DNA from: a virus
Strand: one strand, 5' to 3'
Virus record (IMG/VR): IMGVR_UViG_3300025809_000027
Location: 1-53,720 of that record
Length of the DNA stretch: 53,720 bases
Shown: one piece after another, positions 29,084 to 39,668 of the stretch
Layout: each line of letters starts with the position of its first letter
How positions within the stretch are numbered: the first letter of the stretch is position 1
Translations under genes and position numbers: made by a program
Notes under the pieces: generated by a model
The model's input: the letters and a program-made list of their open reading frames with translations, nothing else
What the model was told of the DNA's origin: nothing
Database searches by the model: none

Positions 29084-32000
29084 TAGAATCATTGGTGACG
29101 ATGGAGCGATAAAAAAAGCCATTACCGATATACAGCAACTTGAAAAGGTGGTGGAAGCCACCGCAGCTAAATTGGAGGGCAAACTCCGTGTCGTGCAAGT
29201 AAACGATACCAAAGGAGTTCGTGCCCTGTATGCAGAAACTTTACAGTTAAAAGCAGGTAAAGAAGCGTTGACAAAGTCTAAGAAAGCACTGAACAACGCT
29301 ACTAAAAAATCAACCGAACTAACCAATAAAGAGCGTCAAGCAATTGCAAATCAACGGGAAGCAACAAGGAAAGCAAATGTAGAAGCCAGAGCCGTTGCAA
29401 AAATCAAAAACACACAAGCAGGCTCAATTGAAAATCTAAGAGCAAAATTAGCACTTGTAACAATTGGATGGGCTAAACTTACCAGAGCCGAAACCGAAAA
29501 CACCAAAAGAGGCAAGAGGTTAACAGCATCTAAAAAAAATCTCAATGCAGAACTTTTAAAACTCGAACAACGGACGGGAGACAACCGCCGTCAAGTTGGA
29601 GCATACCACAAGGGATTAGGAAAACTAAGAGGGTCACTTATTAGCGTTGCACAAGCGGCAGGGGTTACTTTAGGGCTTTTTGGGGCGTTTAGACTTCTTA
29701 AAAACACTGTTAGTATTGTTAGAGACTTTGAAAAGCAAAACGCCACATTAGCAGGGGTTCTACAAAAAACAAAAGGAGAAATAAGCGAACTAACAGAGGA
29801 TGCGAAAAGATTAGGCTCAATTACCGTAAAAACAGCAGGTGAAGTTGCAAAATTACAAACGGAATACGCCCGTTTAGGATTTACTCAAAGTGAAATACTA
29901 GCACTTACAGAACCAACAATCGAAGGTTCTATTGCGATGAATGCAGAGTTAAGCGAAACCGCTTTATTAGTCGGTGCCGTTGTAAATTCTTATGACGATT
30001 TAAGCGCAACAAACGCCCCAGAGATTATTGACACCCTAGCACTAGCAACAGCAAGCAGCGCTTTGAATTTTCAAAAGTTAAGTGTAGGACTTCCAATTGT
30101 TTTGGGTGCTGCAAACGCCTTGAATGTACCGCTTACAACCGTAACCGCTACATTAGGGAAATTGGCAGATGCAGGGATTGACACAAGTTCGGGAGCAACT
30201 TCATTAAGAAACATATTTATTGAATCCTCTAAACGTGGAATCGATTACAAAGATGCATTGGAACAAGTCCGTAAAAGTACGGACAAACTAAAAACAGCAA
30301 ACACCTTATTTGGAAAACGTGCTGCAATATCAGCACTTGTAATAGCTAACAACACCGAGGCGGTTGATGAGTTAGATATTGCTTTGCAAAATGCAGCAGG
30401 TACAGCCAAGTCTATGGCAGACAAAGAACTTAACACCTTAGACGGCTCAATTAAGTTATTAACAAGCGCATGGGAAGGCTTTGTATTAAAAATGAACGAT
30501 GCCACCGATGGGGGTAATACGTTAAGTCGTAGTATTCGATTTTTAGCGGAAAATTTAGAAACTATTTTCAAAGTTATAGGAATTGCAACCACCACCTACA
30601 TTTCTTATGCACTTGCGATAAAAGTGGCAAACTTAGCCACCAAAGCGAGTATTGTTTGGAACAACGGAGCAACTTTAGCAACCAACTTAAAAACCGCAGC
30701 CACAACCGCAGCCACCGCAGCGCAAAAAGCGTTTAACACAGCCGTAAAAGCGAACCCGATAGGTTTATTAGTTGCATTACTGGCAGCAGCCGTAACCGCC
30801 TACTTTGCATTTAGGGACAGTGCCACCGCAGCACAGAAAGCACAAAAAGCATTTAATGATTCTAAGAAAGAAAGTTTTGATATTGAAACGGCTAACATTC
30901 AAGAAGAAAAAAAGACACAAAACGAGCGTGTAAGCAATCTAGAACAAGAGATTAGGTTAAGAAAAGCAAAAGGGGAAGATGCAGCAAAATTAGATAAAGA
31001 ATTCATAGAGCGTAAAAAGGATATTCTACTAGAAGAAATTGCGAACAATCAAAAAATAATTGATTCCCAAAACAATGTCTTGGCTAATAATAAGAAATTT
31101 GTCAACGAAAGATTAGCAGATAGTAAAAAACTTCAAGACGATTTAAACCAACTAGCGATTAACGCAGGCTCTAGAGGGCAAGCCAAGGCGTTTGGGCGAG
31201 CTATCACAGACCCAGTAAGGAGTAAGGTAGCAGAAAATAACAACCTTATCAGGGAAACCGAAAGAGGGAATGGGGCTATATTAGGAATTATAGAAGCAAG
31301 AAACAAAGAAATTTCTCAACTTAATGACCAACTCAATACAATAGACAAAAACCTAAATGTTCAAACAGAAAAAAACAATGCAGAGTTAAAAAAACTATAC
31401 CAAAAACGCTTAAAGGAACTTGCATTACTAAGAAGACGTTTAGAAGACTTACAAGACGGCTCAATTAAAAATGACGAAGCCAGAGAAATACAGCAAACCA
31501 AACGAAAATTTGACCGTGAGATAGCAGTCATCAAAGGAAATTCACAAGTTGAGAAGGATTTACGGGAAGCACTAGAAACAGAGAAACAAAGTAGAATCCA
31601 AGAAGTTAGAGATAAGTTCTACCAAGAACGATTGGACGCACTGGACAGAATTCAAGTCTTAGAGCGTAGTTTAATCGAGGACGACACCGTTCGTCAAATT
31701 CAATTAGAGAAAGCGAAGTCTAAAAAAGTATTGGATGAAATACTGAAAAACGAACAAATTAGTTTAGCTAAAAAATTAGAACTACAAACCGCAGAAGGAA
31801 AGCGTTCGAACGCCGTAATTGACGGTATTAATTTAAAAGCAAATCTAAAGACGCTTGAAGACGACAGGGCAATTGATGAAGCTAAAATAGAACAACAGCG
31901 TGGGCAGTTTAAAACTCAAAAAGCGTATGAAGAATTTAAGAATAAGGAATTTATAAGAATACAAAGGGAGTACTTAACAAAACGCCTAGAATACTTATCA

Positions 32001-32897
32001 GCATTTGGTACGGAATTCCAAGTTGAGATTGAGCAAATCAAAGCGCAATTAGCAAACTTAGGTATTGAGCCACCACCAACCGACCCGTGGGTTGAATTTG
32101 GGAATGAATTAAAACAAATACTTTCACAAGTAGGTGTTGAGATAGCCAAAAATATGCAAGCATCTGTAAACGCCTCCAAAAAGGCTTTAAGCGAACAACA
32201 AAAAGCAGTTGACAACCAACAGGCAAGGGCGCAAAATGGACTAACCAATACACTAGCCTTTGAGCAAAAGGAACTAGCCAAGCGAGAAGCACGAGCAATC
32301 CAACAGCAAAAGAGACTGGATCGAATCCAGAAACTACAATCCTATTGGAATACCTACAATGCTAATTTAAGCTCTTTAAAAGAGGGTGAGGATTCCAATA
32401 CTGCAATCGTTAAAACATTAAAAAGTATAGCCGTTATAGAGGGTATTACAGCAAGTTTACAAAGTTTTGGAGAAGGTGGAATTATAGAGGACAAACTTCC
32501 AAGAAGCGGTATATTTAGAGGACAATCTCACCAAGGAAGTAAGGGTGGTATTCCTATTATGGTTGAAGGCAAAGAGGGTATTTTTTCAACAAAAGAAATG
32601 GCAAACATGGGGCGTGACAATTTCTATGCGCTCAAAGATTTAGCAGGCAAAGGACAATTAGATAGTAATTTCTTTTCAAAACAGCGTTCAAGCTTTTCCA
32701 CTGCCGTACCGATGGTGCAAAGTAACAAGAATTTGGAGCGTAAAATGGACGAGGTAAGAGCAGCGATACTCAGCAAGCCGATCAGCTCATTTGACTTTGT
32801 GTCACTAAACAACGGAGTTACAAAAATGATTGAAACAGTCAAGACCAAAAATAAAACAGTTCGTAACCATTATAAAATCAATAAGTCAAGGTTATGA
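29058..32897 (+). CDS. Tape measure protein
   Basis: A 1279-residue protein, the longest in the window. Residues 1-190 are coiled coil. A hydrophobic segment lies at about 195-215 (ISVAQAAGVTLGLFGAF), followed by a tape-measure core around ANALNVPLTTVTATLGKLAD. Strong membrane-like segments lie at about 500-535 and 566-588 (PIGLLVALLAAAVTAYFAF). Long coiled coils (about 610-1130) and a C-terminal domain with GIPIMVEGKEGIFSTKEMAN follow. It sets tail length and forms a channel for DNA entry. By the usual rule of about 1.5 angstrom per residue, the tail would be near 190 nm. Confidence 0.9.
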   Translation: MAEAIIPYSRIIGDDGAIKKAITDIQQLEKVVEATAAKLEGKLRVVQVNDTKGVRALYAETLQLKAGKEALTKSKKALNNATKKSTELTNKERQAIANQREATRKANVEARAVAKIKNTQAGSIENLRAKLALVTIGWAKLTRAETENTKRGKRLTASKKNLNAELLKLEQRTGDNRRQVGAYHKGLGKLRGSLISVAQAAGVTLGLFGAFRLLKNTVSIVRDFEKQNATLAGVLQKTKGEISELTEDAKRLGSITVKTAGEVAKLQTEYARLGFTQSEILALTEPTIEGSIAMNAELSETALLVGAVVNSYDDLSATNAPEIIDTLALATASSALNFQKLSVGLPIVLGAANALNVPLTTVTATLGKLADAGIDTSSGATSLRNIFIESSKRGIDYKDALEQVRKSTDKLKTANTLFGKRAAISALVIANNTEAVDELDIALQNAAGTAKSMADKELNTLDGSIKLLTSAWEGFVLKMNDATDGGNTLSRSIRFLAENLETIFKVIGIATTTYISYALAIKVANLATKASIVWNNGATLATNLKTAATTAATAAQKAFNTAVKANPIGLLVALLAAAVTAYFAFRDSATAAQKAQKAFNDSKKESFDIETANIQEEKKTQNERVSNLEQEIRLRKAKGEDAAKLDKEFIERKKDILLEEIANNQKIIDSQNNVLANNKKFVNERLADSKKLQDDLNQLAINAGSRGQAKAFGRAITDPVRSKVAENNNLIRETERGNGAILGIIEARNKEISQLNDQLNTIDKNLNVQTEKNNAELKKLYQKRLKELALLRRRLEDLQDGSIKNDEAREIQQTKRKFDREIAVIKGNSQVEKDLREALETEKQSRIQEVRDKFYQERLDALDRIQVLERSLIEDDTVRQIQLEKAKSKKVLDEILKNEQISLAKKLELQTAEGKRSNAVIDGINLKANLKTLEDDRAIDEAKIEQQRGQFKTQKAYEEFKNKEFIRIQREYLTKRLEYLSAFGTEFQVEIEQIKAQLANLGIEPPPTDPWVEFGNELKQILSQVGVEIAKNMQASVNASKKALSEQQKAVDNQQARAQNGLTNTLAFEQKELAKREARAIQQQKRLDRIQKLQSYWNTYNANLSSLKEGEDSNTAIVKTLKSIAVIEGITASLQSFGEGGIIEDKLPRSGIFRGQSHQGSKGGIPIMVEGKEGIFSTKEMANMGRDNFYALKDLAGKGQLDSNFFSKQRSSFSTAVPMVQSNKNLERKMDEVRAAILSKPISSFDFVSLNNGVTKMIETVKTKNKTVRNHYKINKSRL

Positions 32898-34654
32898 ATG
32901 AAATTAGACACTACATAAACGGACAAGACTTTGGAGAGCCTCGCAATTGGCAAGACCTTGAAATAACCGTGGATTGGCTCAATAAAAAAGACGATGCCAA
33001 TATAAATATCACCGATTTAGAATTTGTGCTAGAAGCCAAAGACTATTTAATGAAGCGTATGTTAAACGGCACAACGGGAGGTGTTGGAATATTTGAAGGT
33101 GAACCCTACACCATAAAAGTAAGAGACGAAAACACTCAGGAATTTGTGTTTGACGGCTATTTAGATTTTGCAGACGACAGCACTTTTTTAGGCAGCGAAG
33201 AGGTGATTTGTTCACTTAAAAAACAACAAGGAAGCGATTGGTTAAACGATGTGGCGGATGGATTTAGCTTTGCATATCTAAAAGATAAAGGAGTCATTAC
33301 AAACGGTGATTACGTCAAAGTACCTTACGTGATTAATTACGTTCCTGACGGGCTTCAGTTAATCGTATTGTCCATGTCTATTTTTATGATGACTAAGGAA
33401 TTATATGAGAACGTACAAAGTTTAGCAGATACGGTGGCAGATACAACAGATGCTTCAACACCCGTTATTGGAGCGTCCGTCGGAGTAGGTGCAGGTGTCG
33501 TCACAGCATGGGATTTAGGGAATTTTATTTTAGTTGTTCTAAAAACAATCGCACGAATAGCCTATATAATTGTTATCACAATTGCAATTAAAAAGCTAAT
33601 TGATGAAATTTTTGAGCAACTACTACCAAAGAAAAGAGACCATTACGGCATTCGAGTAAAAACACTTTTTGAGCGTGGGTGTCAATACCTTAATTTGCAA
33701 TTAGAAAGCAATTTATTAACCGAATTAAAGGACTGGGTTTACATACCCTCCAAAGACAGCAAAGGCAACAAGGGAGATACGGGACACCCTAACAACTCCG
33801 ATCCAGTCTATACATTTGGAGACTGTATTCGGGTTTTTATGGAACAACTAAATGCAGACTACCGAATCAAAAAAGGAGTCTTTCACTTTGAGCGCAAAGA
33901 TTCTTTTGAAACCGTTTCTAATTACCAGATACCTAACTTTTTTAGCGACCAAGAACGGTTGCTAGACCGACCTAAATTTAATACCAGTGAAATAATTTCA
34001 AACTATAATATTTTTTGGGCGTATGACACCCAAGACCAGAACACATTAGACGACCAAACAGGACGGGTATTTCAAGCCATTACATCACCTATAACAGTTC
34101 AGAATCAAAAGCTAGTCAATATTAAGAACCTAGCGCAAATTAATATTCCATTCTCAATAGGAAAGACCAAAACAAGCCTTACCGACATTGAGAAAGTCGC
34201 AAAGGGATTAGGGCAAGTCGTGGACAATATTACGGGTATTTTTGGGGGCGGTACTAATTTCGCTTCGCAAATCAAAAATAGATTAGGATCACTTTTGTTG
34301 AGCTCTCATTTTTTGACCGCTCCTAAAATAGTGGTAATGACAGGTAATAAACTAGCAAAAGACCAACGAGGATTATTGTCAGCCCGTTCCTTGTGGGATC
34401 GTTACCACTACATCAACAGTTTTGCAGAAGTCAACGGACACCACAATCAATATTACAGGTATGAAGGTCAGCGCATTCCAATGAAATTAAAAGACTTTGA
34501 TTCGTTGCTTGAAAACAACAACGGAACAGACAGTGAAGGAAAACCGTTTGTAGTTGAGAAATTTGTTTGGAAACCAGAAGACGGCACCGCTATAATGGAT
34601 TATAGAGTCAAAAAAAAATACACCAACAATTTAAAAATTGAATACGTAGAATAA
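32894..34654 (+). CDS. Distal tail / baseplate protein with central membrane-like segment
   Basis: A 586-residue protein. The start (EIRHYINGQDFGEPRNWQDL, FVFDGYLDF) resembles distal-tail proteins. A hydrophobic part lies at about 187-235 (VIGASVGVGAGVVTAWDLGNFILVV...IIVITIAIKKLI). The C-terminal 350 residues are beta-rich with an FERGCQYL region. It starts on ATGA of the tape-measure gene, the usual place of the distal tail protein. The membrane-like part may be released or inserted on DNA entry. Confidence 0.6.
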   Translation: MNEIRHYINGQDFGEPRNWQDLEITVDWLNKKDDANINITDLEFVLEAKDYLMKRMLNGTTGGVGIFEGEPYTIKVRDENTQEFVFDGYLDFADDSTFLGSEEVICSLKKQQGSDWLNDVADGFSFAYLKDKGVITNGDYVKVPYVINYVPDGLQLIVLSMSIFMMTKELYENVQSLADTVADTTDASTPVIGASVGVGAGVVTAWDLGNFILVVLKTIARIAYIIVITIAIKKLIDEIFEQLLPKKRDHYGIRVKTLFERGCQYLNLQLESNLLTELKDWVYIPSKDSKGNKGDTGHPNNSDPVYTFGDCIRVFMEQLNADYRIKKGVFHFERKDSFETVSNYQIPNFFSDQERLLDRPKFNTSEIISNYNIFWAYDTQDQNTLDDQTGRVFQAITSPITVQNQKLVNIKNLAQINIPFSIGKTKTSLTDIEKVAKGLGQVVDNITGIFGGGTNFASQIKNRLGSLLLSSHFLTAPKIVVMTGNKLAKDQRGLLSARSLWDRYHYINSFAEVNGHHNQYYRYEGQRIPMKLKDFDSLLENNNGTDSEGKPFVVEKFVWKPEDGTAIMDYRVKKKYTNNLKIEYVE

Positions 34655-34911
34655 TGGATTTAAAGGGGTTGAGTACAGAAGAATTAATTGCGTTATCAAA
34701 ACAAATAACCGCACAATCTAATATACAGATAGGTATCATGAACAACACCCTTGACGACTTGATTAAGGAGCTGCCTAACAATGATGCTAGAGAAGTGGAA
34801 AGATTAAAAGGGTTGACACAAAAGGCTATTGCACTTGCAAAACAAGGAAAAGGAACGGAAGCACAGGATTTAATAAGAAACTATAACAATGGGAGTAAAA
34901 GTAACAAATAG
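34654..34911 (+). CDS. Small coiled-coil tail protein
   Basis: An 85-residue, entirely helical protein (LSTEELIALSKQITAQSN..., VERLKGLTQKAIALAKQ), starting on the TAATG of the distal-tail gene. It overlaps the large protein at 34889 by 23 bases. Probably a small baseplate or chaperone component; function unknown. Confidence 0.55.
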   Translation: MDLKGLSTEELIALSKQITAQSNIQIGIMNNTLDDLIKELPNNDAREVERLKGLTQKAIALAKQGKGTEAQDLIRNYNNGSKSNK

Positions 34912-37456
34912 AGAGTACCGCAACCAGTTTTACCCAGTCGCACAAGAAACGGATTGGCTCATTGGCAATGTAGGAGATTGGCAACAACTCAGAGTGGAGT
35001 TTGATGTAACCATAGACTTTTTAGCGTCCTCTAGTGAAACAGTGACCCTTGACGATATAAACAAAACAATCAAGCTGAATAATGGCAAGTCGTGGCAATC
35101 TTACGGGTTTGACATTGGCGATTCACTAAAATTCGATTGGTCATTCGCAGATGATTACAACAATAACGGCACCTTTAGGCTGGTTGATGAAACCAGAACA
35201 TATACGATTGTAAATGTGTTTGGAGACACCATTCAGCTTGCCGCTTCTGATGACTTAGATATTAGTATCGAGCCTCTAAAACCACCATTCCAGATAATAC
35301 CAACCGATAGAGGGAACGTTAAAATTTATAATGTTCGATTCTCAACAGTCAAAGAGCCCGAAGGCTTAAAGTTTCGATATTCCCACATCACCAACGAAGC
35401 GTTTTCCTCAGACAACCTAAACTCATTTATTGACGGAAGTGTCACGGAATTTTCATTTGCAGGACTCAACAATCTTACCACAGGTATTCCAGCCACAATG
35501 AACCCTGATGGGATTCAATCGGGCATGGCTATTGATAATTGTCAAGTTATCAAAAATGCCCCTGTGAATGGAGTTTATAAATACACGGTTACTTGCGACT
35601 TTATGATTGCTAGTTTCTTTGAAGACCCTTCTAATTTAGAGGATAGAGTCGCACCAAGCACCGTCTTTAATGCAGGCTCGTTGACAGATAACTTTGAGTT
35701 GATTTTATACCCCGAATGGAACAATCCAAACACGGTTATAAAAAATAACCTAGACCACACGGAACGTCTCGGGAACACAGGTTGGTTTGATGAAAACTTC
35801 AACGGGCTAGATAACAACTTTACATTAGATAAAGTCTCTTACACGGACGCTGATGGAAATACTTTACAGCAGTTGGACTATGCAAACCCCGTAAACATTG
35901 AGATTGATATTTCTGGAATTAAAAACCTATCGTCAAACTCAGAATTTAATATTGGTTTTGCATGGATTCCACAAGATGAAGCGGATTATCAAAACAAAGA
36001 AACGCCATTTCATCAAAACCTTTTTATGAATACAGGAAAGGTGTCTTCTCAAGGATTAAACGTAAATGGCTCGTTTAATTCCAACGAAAACACAGGTACA
36101 ACCGTATTCCCTGGTTATAGCAGCGGAGATCCAAAAATGGATTTAAAAGCCACAGACGACATAATGTTTAAGCCAACAGGAACGGATAAAACAACAGTCA
36201 AAGCGACCTTTATTCCAAACGCTTTTTTTACAGAGTTTTTTGAGAACAAAAGCGAAAACGATCGAAACTACATTATATGGGTGTCTGTGGCAGATCATAA
36301 CCTTGCAATTAACTTTTCCGACAGGGTGTCCGTGCTAGTGGATTACTCCAATATGTTGAAGGTAATTCCGCCCGCAGGAGAATACCAAGGAATGACAAAT
36401 CAATTTATTGAACACCCACAAAACGAAAGCGTTGTTGGGGTTGATAAGTATTTTGGCTTTGTTGAAGACGATATTCTGTCAAGAATTTCTTTTAAATTAA
36501 GTAAAGATGTAGGAATTAGTTTGCGTGGAATGATTTTTGGATATGAAGTTGTAAATGAAGTTACGGGTGCTGCGTTTGCACTAGAAGAATACCCCGTTAA
36601 TTTATCTATTTTCCCAAAGGACACAAACGGTGTTCAGCAAATTAATTTTGATGACACTAGAGGTTTTAAACTAGAAATAGGAAACAATAAAAACTGGGTT
36701 AAAATACAAAGAGACGAAAATAACGATATTGATTCAGAGGCAGCCTACAAGGTTTATTTTGGAACTAAAATACGTTGGGAAAATTGGCTACAAAGAGACA
36801 ACGTGCCAATTGAGTTTTACAACAATACACTCGAAAATGATGGTTATAATAATGATTGGCTTGACTACTTAAGAGCGACTGGAGATTACAAAATAAATTT
36901 CTTTGTACTGACGGATGCAATAGAAGATGACGAGTTTAAAGTTTACAAAAATACTTTTGAAATTACTTTTAATGATTATGACGAAAATCTAAACATTACA
37001 ACGGATCACAAGTATTACAGGGATGCAACCAACACACTTCTGAACGTAGGCACCGACCCAGTGACAGGCAAGCCGTTGGGGGTTCTGTTAAACAATGAGT
37101 TCACTAGGATAGAAATAACCTATACGCATTTGACAGAGAATTTTGATTTCCCTAAAATGTACGCCGTCACCTCTTTGGAGATTGACAAAGGAGCAGGGGA
37201 ATTTGAATACCGACAACTATCAAGCGTTTGGGGGCGTGAATCAGGCAATCCGTTAACACCTGTTAGCGGTGAAACGAAATTAAAATTTGAGTTGCTGACA
37301 GCAAACAGCGTAAAAGCAACTTGTTTGGTGGATTCAAGTTTACTGGAAAATGCAGCACTCTACAAAATAACAGGTAGAATCGGGTGTTGGGCTGAAGGCA
37401 GTAATACTATTGTAAACGGAAAATACGAAGACAAATACGAAGACAAATACGAATAA
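34889..37456 (+). CDS. Large tail/baseplate protein, unknown family
   Basis: An 855-residue beta-rich protein with many Asn/Asp turns, lacking transmembrane segments. Repeated strand-turn patterns (VTLDDINKTIKLNNGKSW, FRLVDETRTYTIVNVFGDTI) suggest several jelly-roll or Ig-like domains. The C-terminus ends in a threefold KYED repeat, from a 12-bp DNA repeat at 37420-37453. The size and position behind the distal tail protein suggest a baseplate hub or tail-associated protein. No peptidase or lysozyme motif was seen. Confidence 0.6.
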   Translation: MGVKVTNREYRNQFYPVAQETDWLIGNVGDWQQLRVEFDVTIDFLASSSETVTLDDINKTIKLNNGKSWQSYGFDIGDSLKFDWSFADDYNNNGTFRLVDETRTYTIVNVFGDTIQLAASDDLDISIEPLKPPFQIIPTDRGNVKIYNVRFSTVKEPEGLKFRYSHITNEAFSSDNLNSFIDGSVTEFSFAGLNNLTTGIPATMNPDGIQSGMAIDNCQVIKNAPVNGVYKYTVTCDFMIASFFEDPSNLEDRVAPSTVFNAGSLTDNFELILYPEWNNPNTVIKNNLDHTERLGNTGWFDENFNGLDNNFTLDKVSYTDADGNTLQQLDYANPVNIEIDISGIKNLSSNSEFNIGFAWIPQDEADYQNKETPFHQNLFMNTGKVSSQGLNVNGSFNSNENTGTTVFPGYSSGDPKMDLKATDDIMFKPTGTDKTTVKATFIPNAFFTEFFENKSENDRNYIIWVSVADHNLAINFSDRVSVLVDYSNMLKVIPPAGEYQGMTNQFIEHPQNESVVGVDKYFGFVEDDILSRISFKLSKDVGISLRGMIFGYEVVNEVTGAAFALEEYPVNLSIFPKDTNGVQQINFDDTRGFKLEIGNNKNWVKIQRDENNDIDSEAAYKVYFGTKIRWENWLQRDNVPIEFYNNTLENDGYNNDWLDYLRATGDYKINFFVLTDAIEDDEFKVYKNTFEITFNDYDENLNITTDHKYYRDATNTLLNVGTDPVTGKPLGVLLNNEFTRIEITYTHLTENFDFPKMYAVTSLEIDKGAGEFEYRQLSSVWGRESGNPLTPVSGETKLKFELLTANSVKATCLVDSSLLENAALYKITGRIGCWAEGSNTIVNGKYEDKYEDKYE

Positions 37457-37469
37457 TAAATTTTGAAAC

Positions 37470-38183
37470 ATGGCAGATAATTTAAAAATCACAACAGGGG
37501 ATGTTGACACCGTAATTGACCCTAACGCAGCAGTTGGCGGGATATTAGCGCAAGACCACAACACTCTTTTAAAAGACATCCTAACAAAGGTCGGAAAGTT
37601 TACAGGAGCACCCTATTTAGCGCAAGTCGATACAAATGTAGGACTTGTACCCGTAGGTGTATTAGTGTGGAATAGCAACGCATTTAACAACACAACAGCT
37701 TTTGAGTTGACAGTTGCAAAACAGACGGCAGACCTAAATGATATAGGTATTATTTTAGGAGTTATAAATACAGGCTCCTTAATCCACTTCAAGGACTTTG
37801 TGGGGCGGTCATGTTTTTTAGAATACATCTCACACGTTGCAGCAACGGATTCAGGTGGTGGTGCTATTTACCGAATTACAGTCAAAGGGAATGTAGACAA
37901 CTCAAACTACACCTACCAACCATTAGAAAAAGAGCCTTGTGTAATTGAGTTTTTCAACAAAGCTTCTGGAAGTGCTTTAAAAAGCACTGTAATTGAGGGT
38001 AATGTGTTCCAATGGCAACCGTCACCCTCTAACACAACAGCAACCCCCTTAATTGGAGATATAGCAACTAATGGCTGGATTGAATACATTGACGCTAATA
38101 ACAACAGATACGGCGAAAGGCTTGTTTTACACGCAGCAGACTACACCTTATTCACGAATTGGACAATTGAAAAAGAAAGATAA
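37470..38183 (+). CDS. Tail/baseplate protein, unknown
   Basis: A 237-residue protein starting MADNLKITTGDVDTVIDPNAAVGG. It has Gly/Asn/Thr-rich strands, and a DSGGGAIYRITVKGNVDNSNYT stretch typical of a beta-sandwich. The stop overlaps the next start (TAATG). Probably a structural tail protein; no family is recognised. Confidence 0.5.
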   Translation: MADNLKITTGDVDTVIDPNAAVGGILAQDHNTLLKDILTKVGKFTGAPYLAQVDTNVGLVPVGVLVWNSNAFNNTTAFELTVAKQTADLNDIGIILGVINTGSLIHFKDFVGRSCFLEYISHVAATDSGGGAIYRITVKGNVDNSNYTYQPLEKEPCVIEFFNKASGSALKSTVIEGNVFQWQPSPSNTTATPLIGDIATNGWIEYIDANNNRYGERLVLHAADYTLFTNWTIEKER

Positions 38184-39658
38184 TGTGCAATAAAAATATA
38201 AATACGATTTTAGATGTTGATTTCAATCAAGTTAACGATGCCGTAAATTGGTTGCACGATTCTCTAAATGTTCTACAAACTTCTGGGGGTAAGCTAATTA
38301 TAGATGCAGACGCTAATGGACGGACATTCACTCGGCAATTAGGAACGTTTGACAATGCAAATGATCGAGTTCAAATAAAATGCAACATCGAAGCTGCAAA
38401 CCTCACATTTTTAGGGTCAACGACTATGGAGGCTACTTTTGAAATTTGGGCAGGAACTCAAAAACTACACGAAAGTTGCGCCTCTTTTGATGCGATAGCC
38501 ATCGGTAGTAATCACAACTATTTTTTAGATAGAATTTACAAAATAGAAAATTCATTATCCGCACCTTTAACTTTGAAAATCACAATTACAACAGGATTTG
38601 AATACGAATTACGATTAGAAGATTTAGAGGTTACAGATTTTAATTATTGCCCAGAAGATGTAAGAACTTACTTTGTAGTCGATCAACTTCTTGAAGATAG
38701 TTTAGTTTCAGCATCTTCAGGGATTCAATTAGAATCGTGGAAAGTCGATGGCGTGGAAACTTTAACAACAGAATTTTTTAATGAAAATAATGTTCTAGGA
38801 GGCAATCCTTTGTTAGAATGGAAGTTTGCTAATGCAGACTTGGACGGCACCAACAGAGTATCAGAAAATACGAACCCTAAAAGCTTCAACCCTTTTGTAG
38901 ATGAGTTAGGACTTACTTTTGACACCGCCACTAGTTTCCATGGCGGTAAACCTCTATCTGTTACATCAGGAAGTGATTACGGGACAGGTATAATGCAATT
39001 AGGATTTTTAAAACCTGCTATTTTAAACGGTAATTTGGTAGTAAAAAAAGGAGCTTTCTTTATTGATATTGACTATACAAAACCTCTTAAAATAGAATTC
39101 AATGTTGTTGTAAATGACTTAAATGTAAATGTATTTACGAATCCAAAATATTATAGAAAATACTGCATTGAGTGGAATCCTTTGACCTGTGAGAAGAAAT
39201 TTTTCTATACGGAAAACGGGGTGGTTGTAGATCAATTAATAAACGGCTTCTTGTCAGGATTAACAGCGGTTGAGATATTAGAAACGGTCATTCCTTGTGA
39301 CGGCAAATTCAGCAGCTCAGGACAGCAAGGTAATTTTACGTTCACGATAGACTTTGGTACGGGTGTCGGTTTTGCAGGTATCAATTACAACGCTTACAGT
39401 ATTCCAGATCGTTTTATTATAGAATGGAACGGACAAACATTTGACACAGGGTTTGTAGGAGATAGCTCTAATGACGCTCAATTAATTGCAGCAGGCGTTG
39501 ATCCAGCAGATATAAACACTGGCAGTCCGTCAACAGGATCAGGCTCTTTGATTTTTACAAAAAATTTACCATCACCTTCCACAGCAAAAATAACAGTTCT
39601 AGCCCCTTTGGGAAACACGGGTTGGAATATAACAGGCGTTTGTCCATATAACATATAA
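38183..39658 (+). CDS. Tail protein, unknown
   Basis: A 491-residue beta-rich protein with few helices. It has runs such as GGKLIIDADANGRTFTRQLG and FTIDFGTGVGFAGINYNAYS and a C-terminal GSGSLIFTKNLPSPSTAKITV of fibronectin-like appearance. No Met-rich or membrane segments. It is likely part of the baseplate or a side fibre. The gene is followed by a short direct repeat ATAACATATAACAT. Confidence 0.5.
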   Translation: MCNKNINTILDVDFNQVNDAVNWLHDSLNVLQTSGGKLIIDADANGRTFTRQLGTFDNANDRVQIKCNIEAANLTFLGSTTMEATFEIWAGTQKLHESCASFDAIAIGSNHNYFLDRIYKIENSLSAPLTLKITITTGFEYELRLEDLEVTDFNYCPEDVRTYFVVDQLLEDSLVSASSGIQLESWKVDGVETLTTEFFNENNVLGGNPLLEWKFANADLDGTNRVSENTNPKSFNPFVDELGLTFDTATSFHGGKPLSVTSGSDYGTGIMQLGFLKPAILNGNLVVKKGAFFIDIDYTKPLKIEFNVVVNDLNVNVFTNPKYYRKYCIEWNPLTCEKKFFYTENGVVVDQLINGFLSGLTAVEILETVIPCDGKFSSSGQQGNFTFTIDFGTGVGFAGINYNAYSIPDRFIIEWNGQTFDTGFVGDSSNDAQLIAAGVDPADINTGSPSTGSGSLIFTKNLPSPSTAKITVLAPLGNTGWNITGVCPYNI

Positions 39659-39668
39659 CATATAAAAA